From contig BDSY01000027.1 of NCBI GenBank assembly GCA_002897895.1, positions 68,644 to 128,390 on the forward strand: a DNA stretch of 59,747 nucleotides, given 5' to 3'. Origin of the DNA: a bacterium BMS3Abin06. GTDB taxonomy: Bacteria > Nitrospirota > Thermodesulfovibrionia > UBA6902. The notes beneath the pieces are model-generated. The model searched no databases, was not told the origin of the DNA, and worked only from the letters and a program-made list of their open reading frames with translations. Shown here piece after piece: positions 54,072 to 59,747 of the stretch. Positions within the stretch are counted from its first letter, which is position 1. Every line of letters starts with the position of its first letter. Position numbers and translations under genes: made by a program.

Positions 54072-55469
54072 ATGCTTAACCCTGTGCGCAATGAAAGAGG
54101 TTCAAAAGGTGGTTTAAAACAATCGCCGGCCGGGTATGACCGTTTGCCGCCGCAGAATATTGAAGCGGAACAGTCTGTTCTCGGTGCTGTATTGCTCGAA
54201 AACGAGGCAATTGCAAGCATAATAGAACATCTGACGCCGGGCGATTTTTATAAAGATGCCCACAAAAAGATTTTTATCGGGATGCTTGATCTTTATGAAA
54301 AGAACGAGCCGATTGACCTGATCACCCTTACGGAACAGCTTAACAGGAAAGAACAATTAGAGGCGATAGGCGGTGCTTCATATTTAAGCTCGCTTGTGAG
54401 TCTGGTGCCGACATCTGCAAATGTAAAATATCATTCAAAAATAGTCAAAGAAAAAGCTATCCTGAGAAATCTTATTGTTACGGCCACCGAGATCATTACA
54501 ACGAGTTATGACACTGAACAGGATGTCAATGAACTCCTGGACCAGGCTGAAACAAAAATTTTCGGCATTTCGGAAAAGATGGTAGGGAGCTCATATGTCC
54601 ATGTAAAAGAGATCATAAAAGATACTATTGAACTTGTTGACAGGCTCTATAATAAAAAGGAGCTTATAACAGGCCTCCCTACGGGTTTTTCGGATCTTGA
54701 TGAAGCCACAACAGGATTCCACCCCGGTGATCTGATAGTCATAGGCGCAAGGCCGGGTATGGGCAAGACTGCATTCTGTCTGAATATTGTCACACATGCC
54801 GCTATAGAGGGAAAATCGCCCATAGCTGTTTTCAGCCTTGAGATGACCAAAGAGCAGATCGTTCTGAGAATGTTGTGCTCTGAGGCAGAGGTTGATTCAA
54901 AAGCGGTCCGCTCGGGTTACCACAGCAAAGAAGACTACAGAAAACTCGTAAATGCCGCGGGCAGACTCGCCGATGCCCCGATATATATAGATGATGCGTT
55001 CAATTCAATTCTTGATATACGGGCAAAGTCAAGGCGTCTGAAGGCCGAACACGGATTGGGCCTTATTGTTGTTGATTATCTTCAGCTTATGAGTGGTGTG
55101 GGTTCATATACTGCGAGAGAACAGGTGATCTCGGATATCTCACGCTCATTGAAGGCACTTGCAAAGGATTTGTCGGTGCCTGTTATTGTTATCAGCCAGC
55201 TTAACAGGAGCTGCGAGCAGAGGGGAGACAAAAAGAACCCGATAATTGCCGACTTAAGAGAATCAGGCGCAATAGAGCAGGATGCTGATACAATATTATT
55301 TCTCTACAGGGATGATTATTATAAGAAACAGGATTCTCAGAAGAAAGGTATAGCTGAACTGGATATAGCAAAGCAAAGAAACGGCCCGACAAAGGTAATT
55401 GAACTCGCATTTATGGAGAAATACACAAAGTTTAAGAATCTTGCCGACCACGAGTACAGTGAGTTTTGA
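54072..55469 (+). CDS. dnaB: Replicative DNA helicase DnaB
   Basis: The 465-residue protein has the N-terminal PPQNIEAEQSVLGAVLLENE collar domain and RecA-like motor. Walker A is GARPGMGKTAFCLNI near residue 229, FSLEMTKEQIVLRMLC follows, Walker B is LIVVDYLQLMSG, and the sensor is VISQLNRSCEQRGDKKP-like. It unwinds DNA at the fork as a hexamer. Confidence 0.97.
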   Translation: MLNPVRNERGSKGGLKQSPAGYDRLPPQNIEAEQSVLGAVLLENEAIASIIEHLTPGDFYKDAHKKIFIGMLDLYEKNEPIDLITLTEQLNRKEQLEAIGGASYLSSLVSLVPTSANVKYHSKIVKEKAILRNLIVTATEIITTSYDTEQDVNELLDQAETKIFGISEKMVGSSYVHVKEIIKDTIELVDRLYNKKELITGLPTGFSDLDEATTGFHPGDLIVIGARPGMGKTAFCLNIVTHAAIEGKSPIAVFSLEMTKEQIVLRMLCSEAEVDSKAVRSGYHSKEDYRKLVNAAGRLADAPIYIDDAFNSILDIRAKSRRLKAEHGLGLIVVDYLQLMSGVGSYTAREQVISDISRSLKALAKDLSVPVIVISQLNRSCEQRGDKKNPIIADLRESGAIEQDADTILFLYRDDYYKKQDSQKKGIAELDIAKQRNGPTKVIELAFMEKYTKFKNLADHEYSEF

Positions 55470-55491
55470 TAATGCTTTAACATTACATAGA

Positions 55492-55630
55492 GTCTGTGTA
55501 TAAACATAACAATTGAGCCGTCATTCCCGCAATTTGTTGAGCGGGAATCCAGTCTTTTCAGTGAGTTCCGGATGCCCGATTACAGACTTCGGGCATGACG
55601 AAAATAAAAAACAGCACTTTATACACAGAT
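55492..55630. mobile_element. MITE-like repeat, copy 2
   Basis: GTCTGTGTATAAA at the left and TTTATACACAGA at the right are inverted ends. The interior repeats GTCATTCCCGC with GCGGGAATCC, and GATGCCCGA with TTCGGGCATGACG. It matches the unit at 16985-17125. It lies between dnaB and the MEMO gene and creates a false N-terminal extension on the latter. Confidence 0.75.
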
Positions 55631-55659
55631 ACCATTTAATTTTTTATGCGGGTGATAAT

Positions 55660-56463
55660 ATGATACGTCCACCGGCAGTTGCCGGACAGTTCTACGAATC
55701 TTCCCCTTCACGACTCTCCGCGCAGGTCGAAGATTGCATCGAGGCCGGTGTTGAAAAAGAGAGTGCGGCAGGCATTGTATCGCCCCACGCAGGGCTTATG
55801 TATTCAGGCAGGGTTGAGGGCGCAGTATATTCAAGAATTAAAATCCCTCACACTTTTATACTGATTGGCCCTAACCATACGGGGCTTGGGAGTCCTTTCT
55901 CTATAATGTCATCCGGTGAGTGGCAAATACCGACAGGGAAATTAAAGATAGATGACAATCTTGCAAAGAGATTAAAACAGCATTGTAATATTATTGAAGA
56001 GGACAGCCTTGCTCATCAAATGGAACACTCACTTGAGGTTCAGCTTCCATTTATTCTCCATTTTTCTTCTGATGTTAATATAGTCCCCATTACAGTAATG
56101 ACAGCTTCTCTGGATACATGCAGGCTGGTCGGAGAGGCATTAGCAGGTGTAATTAAAGATTCGGATTACACAGTCACAATCATTGCAAGTTCTGATATGA
56201 CCCATTTTGAAACGGATCCGGCAGCAAGGAAAAAAGATAAAAAGGCTATTGAGAGGATAACGGCTATAGATCCGGAGGGCCTTTATAATACTGTCAGAGA
56301 CGAAGGAATCACCATGTGCGGAGTTATTCCTGCAACTATGATGCTTTTTGCCGCTAAAAAAATGGGGGCCGCACAATCTACCCTTATTAAATATATGACC
56401 TCCGGCGAAGTAAGCGGTGATTATGATTATGTAGTCGGGTATGCCGGGGTCATAGTAAAGTGA
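55660..56463 (+). CDS. amrB: MEMO1-family protein (AmmeMemoRadiSam system protein B)
   Basis: The ATG at 55660 opens MIRPPAVAGQFYESSP, the family start, giving 267 residues. An earlier start at 55513 would read through the MITE-like repeat. GIVSPHAGLMYSG, FILIGPNHTGLG, HQMEHSLEVQLPF and IIASSDMTHFE match MEMO family metal-site segments. The other two AmmeMemoRadiSam genes are not adjacent. The family function is not settled. Confidence 0.92.
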   Translation: MIRPPAVAGQFYESSPSRLSAQVEDCIEAGVEKESAAGIVSPHAGLMYSGRVEGAVYSRIKIPHTFILIGPNHTGLGSPFSIMSSGEWQIPTGKLKIDDNLAKRLKQHCNIIEEDSLAHQMEHSLEVQLPFILHFSSDVNIVPITVMTASLDTCRLVGEALAGVIKDSDYTVTIIASSDMTHFETDPAARKKDKKAIERITAIDPEGLYNTVRDEGITMCGVIPATMMLFAAKKMGAAQSTLIKYMTSGEVSGDYDYVVGYAGVIVK

Positions 56464-56544
56464 AATCTTAACTCTTCACAGGGTACAGTTGTCAGGGTGC
56501 AGGGTGCAGAAAAAACGGGTCCGGTCTTTCCTGAATGTTTTGTT

Positions 56545-56724
56545 CTATGCCATGTCAATGGAAATCAGGACATACTCATTCTTTTTTTTAAAGTGCACAA
56601 CAGCTCTTCCGGCTTCATTTTCATAGATGGTAATCTCATTGCTGAACTCCTTCACCATCTTTAACCTCATCTTTTCTGTCCTGAGCAGTTGGCCACCCTC
56701 AATAATTTGCACTTCAGCTAACAT
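56545..56724 (-). CDS. Small hypothetical protein downstream of hcp
   Basis: The ATG at 56724 follows GGGAGGATAT and gives 59 residues (MLAEVQIIEGGQLLRTEKMR to YVLISIDMA), a small beta-rich fold. The longer frame to 56847 reads through a micro-repeat and is rejected. It lies about 95 bases after hcp on the same strand, and may be co-transcribed. I do not recognise it. Confidence 0.6.
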   Translation of the reverse strand: MLAEVQIIEGGQLLRTEKMRLKMVKEFSNEITIYENEAGRAVVHFKKKNEYVLISIDMA

Positions 56725-56754
56725 ATATCCTCCCTTATGTTTACGGAGTACTGT

Positions 56755-56805
56755 GAACCGTAAACCGTCGACAGTCAACAGTCGACCGTCGACGGTCTGG
56801 TTTAT
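56755..56805. repeat. GTCGACGGTT-type micro-repeat
   Basis: ACCGTCGACAGTCAACAGTC followed by GACCGTCGACGGTCTGG is an imperfect set of direct and inverted units. Related text occurs at 9494, 32262 and 58606. Confidence 0.5.
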
Positions 56806-56818
56806 GCTTAAGCGGCCT

Positions 56819-58441
56819 TTAGTTGAGAATAGCCGCCAGATCCTCATCAGGCGTGGAAATAGGCTTGATATCGTAATTCTTTACAAGAAAGTCAAGCACA
56901 TTCGGGGTAATAAAGGCCGGAAGCGTTGGCCCGAGCCTTATATCCTTTATGCCGAGATGGAGCAGGGTAAGCAGTATTGCCACGGCCTTCTGTTCATACC
57001 ATGAAATTATCATTGAGAGTGGCAGTTCATTTACCCCCACACCAAATGCCTTTGAGAGGGCAAGGGCAATCTGGATTGCAGAATATGCATCATTGCACTG
57101 GCCGATGTCAAGCAGGCGGGGAATGCCGCCTATGTCGCCCAGGTCCTTGTCGAAAAACCTGAATTTACCGCATGCAAGGGTGAGTACCACGCAGTCTTTT
57201 GGCACCTTCTCCACAAACTCCGTATAGTAGTTCCTTCCCGGCTTTGAGCCGTCGCAGCCTGCAACAAGAAAGAAATGCCGTATAGCGCCGCTCTTTACAG
57301 CTTCAATTACCTTGTCAGCAACTCCCATAACAGCGTTCCTTGCAAAGCCTGTCATGACGGTTTTGCCCGGAACGTCTTCTGTAAAGCCAGGCAGTTCAAG
57401 CGCCCTTTCAATGGCCGGGGTGTAGTCATTATTCTGAATGTGGGTAATACCCGGCCAGCCGACCAGTCCACAGGTAAATATATTATCCCTGTAGGAATCA
57501 AGCGGCTTCTGCAGGCAGTTTGTGGTCATAACAATCGCGCCCGGGAACTCAGCAAATTCCCTGTGCTGGTTCTGCCATGCAGTCCCGTAATGGCCGTAGA
57601 AATGGGGATATTTTTTCAATTCCGGATATCCGTGAGTTGGGAGCATCTCACCGTGGGTGTAGACATTTATCTGTTTGCCTTCTGTCTGCCTGAGTATTTC
57701 TTCAAGGTCCTTGAGGTCATGGCCGGAAACCAGGATCGCCTTTCCTTTTTTAGCGCCCAGGGGCACTTCCGTTGGCACAGGATGGCCGTACTTCCCGGTA
57801 TTGGCTGCGTCAAGTATTTCCATGGTCCTGAGGTTGATCTCTCCGCACTTCAGGGCCAGGCCTACCCAGTCTTCAAGAGTAAGTCCTTTATTGAGCATAG
57901 CGCTTAATGCCTCGTATACATAGGCATAAATTGCATCATCTTTATGGCCGAGAACCTGAGCATGATATGCATAGGCAGCGATGCCTTTTATGCCATACAG
58001 GGTGGTCTGCTCAAGTGATGCAACATCGGCATCGATATCAGGCGGTGTAATAGTCGTTGCTTCCCCCTGTTTGACCATCCCTTCAATCGTATTTTCAGGA
58101 ACAAATGCAGCGGCGCTGTCTGAAAAATCAACACTCCCGCCGGCTGCCCCGACTTTTTCCCTGATTTTATCTCTTAACTCCACACATTTGTTAATTAAAG
58201 CAGCGAATCTTTCAGGATCAAAATCCACATTCGTTAAAGTGGAAAAAAGCGCTTCCATGGCAAACTCATCTGTTTCCGCATCCGCAACGCCGACCTTCCT
58301 GCCCTCATTTGCATAGAGCGAAAGCCCCTTGAGCGCGTAAATCAAAAGGTCCTGGAGCGCTGCAACATCCGGCTTCTTCCCGCATACACCGATTTTGTCG
58401 CATCCCCCTTTTGCTGTTTGTTCACACTGGTTACAGAACAT
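56819..58441 (-). CDS. hcp: Hydroxylamine reductase / hybrid cluster protein, class I
   Basis: The 540-residue protein starts MFCNQCEQTAKGGCDKIGVC, with C3-x2-C6-x7-C14-x5-C20 for the [4Fe-4S] cluster, the spacing of class I Hcp. Further cluster ligands appear in VMTTNCLQKP, IFTCGLVGWPG, VAGCDGSKPGRNYYTEF and LDIGQCNDAYSAI, with ENTIEGMVKQGE and HGEMLPTHGYPEL. It handles nitric oxide or hydroxylamine and S-nitrosylation stress in anaerobes. Its gene is divergent from a Crp/Fnr regulator with a shared operator. Confidence 0.97.
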   Translation of the reverse strand: MFCNQCEQTAKGGCDKIGVCGKKPDVAALQDLLIYALKGLSLYANEGRKVGVADAETDEFAMEALFSTLTNVDFDPERFAALINKCVELRDKIREKVGAAGGSVDFSDSAAAFVPENTIEGMVKQGEATTITPPDIDADVASLEQTTLYGIKGIAAYAYHAQVLGHKDDAIYAYVYEALSAMLNKGLTLEDWVGLALKCGEINLRTMEILDAANTGKYGHPVPTEVPLGAKKGKAILVSGHDLKDLEEILRQTEGKQINVYTHGEMLPTHGYPELKKYPHFYGHYGTAWQNQHREFAEFPGAIVMTTNCLQKPLDSYRDNIFTCGLVGWPGITHIQNNDYTPAIERALELPGFTEDVPGKTVMTGFARNAVMGVADKVIEAVKSGAIRHFFLVAGCDGSKPGRNYYTEFVEKVPKDCVVLTLACGKFRFFDKDLGDIGGIPRLLDIGQCNDAYSAIQIALALSKAFGVGVNELPLSMIISWYEQKAVAILLTLLHLGIKDIRLGPTLPAFITPNVLDFLVKNYDIKPISTPDEDLAAILN

Positions 58442-58568
58442 GTCAAACCTCCTTAAATCCGTTATATCCCTCCCCCCGGATGGGGAAGGGCGGGCCGGGA
58501 AGATTGCCTCCCCAAACTCCTGTTTCTTTGTCTGCTCTGATTTTAATCGAGATCATGCAGATATGTCT

Positions 58569-58582
58569 TTGACTTATGTCAA
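58569..58582. promoter_or_regulatory. Perfect FNR/HcpR-type palindrome TTGACTTATGTCAA
   Basis: TTGAC-TTAT-GTCAA lies between hcp (128 bases away) and the divergent regulator gene (85 bases away). It fits the TTGAC-N4-GTCAA-type site of Crp/Fnr regulators that control hcp in anaerobes (HcpR). Confidence 0.8.
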
Positions 58583-58605
58583 GAACGTAAGGAAATTTTT
58601 GTAAC

Positions 58606-58640
58606 TGTTTACGGTTGCCGGTTAAAAGTTCACGGTTACA
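58606..58640. repeat. Micro-repeat GTTTACGGTTGCCGGTT
   Basis: GTTTACGGTTGCCGGTTAAA and GTTCACGGTTAC are degenerate tandem units just upstream of the regulator start. They belong to the same family as the repeats at 9494, 32262 and 56755. Confidence 0.5.
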
Positions 58641-58666
58641 TTTTCTTTTTTGACAGAAACTGTTCG

Positions 58667-59392
58667 ATGATGGTATTAATTATACTAAAGATGAGCAAGA
58701 AAGCAAGCGAGCATATATCCCCTGTTCTGAATATCCCGATTTTCCGGAACCTGCCTGAGCCGGCCGGCAGAATGCTTGATGGAATTCTTGTCAGGCGGGA
58801 GTTTTCACGGGGTGAAAATATTTTCATTGAAGGAAGCGAATCAACAGGCTTCTATATTATTATGAAAGGCCGTGTAAAGGTCTTCAAACTCTCCTCGGAC
58901 GGCAAGGAACAGATACTCCATATAGTCGGCTCAAAAGAGCTTCTCGGCGCTGTCTCCGCATTTGCAGGCAACCCGTATCCTGCGCATGCCGATGCAATGG
59001 AGAAGACAAAGGCGCTGTTTTTCCCCCGGAAGGACTTTCTTGCACTGATCAAGAATGAGCCGTCCGTTGTCATGAATATGATGGCCAATCTTTCGATGCG
59101 CCTGCAGTACTTTACCAGAATGATTGAAGACCTTTCCCTTAAGGAGGTGCCCGGAAGGCTTGCCGCCTATCTCCTTTATCTCTCCCGGCAACCGGGATAC
59201 AGCGAGACTGTTGAGATAGACATCTCCAGGGGACAGCTCGCCAGCCTTCTCGGGACAATACCTGAGACCCTTTCCAGGATACTCAGGCGAATGAGTGAAA
59301 AAGGGATTCTTGAAGTCAGCGGACGCAGGATCAAATTGCTGAAAAAGAAGACCCTGCATGATATCGTAAACGGGGAAAAGGCAGGGCTTTAG
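58667..59392 (+). CDS. hcpR: Crp/Fnr-family regulator, HcpR-like
   Basis: This 241-residue protein may really start at the ATG at 58691 (MSKKASEHISPVLNIP). The cNMP-type sensor domain contains GENIFIEGSESTGFYIIMKG and GSKELLGAVSAF. The helix-turn-helix is ISRGQLASLLGTIPETLSRI. It lacks FNR-type N-terminal cysteines; HcpR regulators use heme or another NO sensor. It is divergent from hcp with a palindromic operator between, so autoregulation and control of hcp are likely. Confidence 0.85.
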   Translation: MMVLIILKMSKKASEHISPVLNIPIFRNLPEPAGRMLDGILVRREFSRGENIFIEGSESTGFYIIMKGRVKVFKLSSDGKEQILHIVGSKELLGAVSAFAGNPYPAHADAMEKTKALFFPRKDFLALIKNEPSVVMNMMANLSMRLQYFTRMIEDLSLKEVPGRLAAYLLYLSRQPGYSETVEIDISRGQLASLLGTIPETLSRILRRMSEKGILEVSGRRIKLLKKKTLHDIVNGEKAGL

Positions 59393-59559
59393 AATAGTCC
59401 GGCTGCTTTTTTAAATTAAAGGTAACTACTCAGGTGCAAAGTGGCAAAGGCACATAGGCACATAGACAGAAATAGTAACATCTCAAAAAGTTGAGGTAAA
59501 AAGTCCCTTATTAAAATATCAGCTTGCATTCCAGACATCCGTTATGTTATCTTTAGCAC
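59393..59559. other. Gap with micro-repeats before the DUF4338 gene
   Basis: There is no ORF here. GCAAAGTGGCAAAGGCACATAGGCACATAG text at 59437-59466 consists of short degenerate tandem units. Confidence 0.4.
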
Positions 59560-59747
59560 ATGAAGGAGGAAGTCAAATATCAAGGCAGGGCAGCAACCAG
59601 GCAGGACGTTGAATTCATCAAGAGATTAATTTCCGAGAATCCTGGAGAAAGTCGTCGAGCATTATCGCAAAAGCTATGCAAGGCATGGAATTGGGTTCAG
59701 CCTAATGGTGCATTACGGGATATGGTATGCAGGGGATTCATGCTTCG
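59560..59747 (+). CDS. DUF4338 / DruA-like protein, N-terminal part (cut by window end)
   Basis: The ATG at 59560 opens MKEEVKYQGRAATRQDVEFI and continues RLISENPGESRRALSQKLC and AWNWVQPNGALRDMVCRGFM to the window edge. That pattern (YQGR, R-R-LS-LC-AWNW-QPNGALRDMVCRG) is the N-terminal segment of the DUF4338 family. Members include the DruA protein of the Druantia anti-phage system and many transposase-like stand-alone proteins. Which of these it is depends on the unseen rest. Confidence 0.75.
   Translation, partial: MKEEVKYQGRAATRQDVEFIKRLISENPGESRRALSQKLCKAWNWVQPNGALRDMVCRGFML

Noticed and set aside
55513..55659. 49-residue N-terminal extension of the MEMO protein
   Set aside because: It is translated MITE-like repeat; the family start is at 55660.
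56725..56847. 41-residue N-terminal extension of the small gene after hcp
   Set aside because: It is translated micro-repeat; the ATG at 56724 has a good site.

Overview
The window looks like part of an anaerobic or facultatively anaerobic, diderm (outer-membrane) bacterium, most like Nitrospirota or Desulfobacterota. The evidence is a LolCD lipoprotein-release system, a five-heme secreted cytochrome c, a PEP-CTERM surface protein, a class I hybrid cluster protein beside a Crp/Fnr regulator, sigma-54 promoters and a probable selenoprotein. The phylum is an inference from gene content; no marker gene was compared with a database.

Layout. (1) 1-5.1 kb: an A+T-rich accessory segment. It holds a TcmP/DUF5131 three-Cys pair, an OLD-family ATPase-nuclease, a frameshifted DUF4258/DUF2283 pair, an MNT/HEPN toxin-antitoxin pair and a DprA-like protein, and is followed by tRNA-Cys. 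(2) 5.2-16.9 kb: HAMP protein and multiheme cytochrome, zapB-like/zapA, lysS, lolC/E - small TM protein - lolD, two tandem CPEC miniproteins (the second frameshifted), a SWIM-SNF2 ATPase and an acyl-CoA ligase. (3) 16.9-23.9 kb: a MITE-like repeat, a probable GEMM (c-di-GMP or cGAMP) riboswitch with terminator, three secreted or surface proteins, and a sigma-54-driven GAF/histidine-kinase/GAF/HD-GYP protein whose kinase and HD sites are both degenerate. (4) 23.9-33.3 kb: an envelope or lipid-linked biosynthesis cluster containing GT39, a methyltransferase, GT2, an FAD amine-oxidase-like enzyme, a class III aminotransferase, a small TM protein, a GMC oxidoreductase and a YbhN-type membrane protein. 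I cannot match it to a known pathway. (5) 33.4-50.2 kb: core genes: rimP-nusA-recG, prepilin peptidase, an aminotransferase, tmRNA, a dual-CXXC selenoprotein candidate, rplM-rpsI-argC-argJ, a LysM protein, and on the minus strand rpoD, a HIT protein, a family 4 UDG, nadK, tsaE, a CBS protein and pgeF. (6) 50.4-59.7 kb: a sigma-54-driven PEP-CTERM protein, a Crp/Fnr regulator, glcD, rplI-dnaB, a second copy of the MITE-like repeat, a MEMO protein, hcp with a divergent HcpR-like regulator around a perfect TTGAC-N4-GTCAA palindrome, and the start of a DUF4338/DruA-like gene cut by the window edge.

Themes. Cyclic-dinucleotide and sigma-54 control recur around surface proteins (17.3 kb, 21.5 kb and 50.4 kb). 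The most unusual single gene is the 61-residue selenoprotein candidate at 40133-40318: an in-frame UGA between two CXXC motifs is followed by a well-placed bacterial SECIS-like hairpin. The 23.9-33.3 kb cluster is the best candidate for an undescribed pathway. Intergenic regions are rich in short palindromic and micro-repeats.
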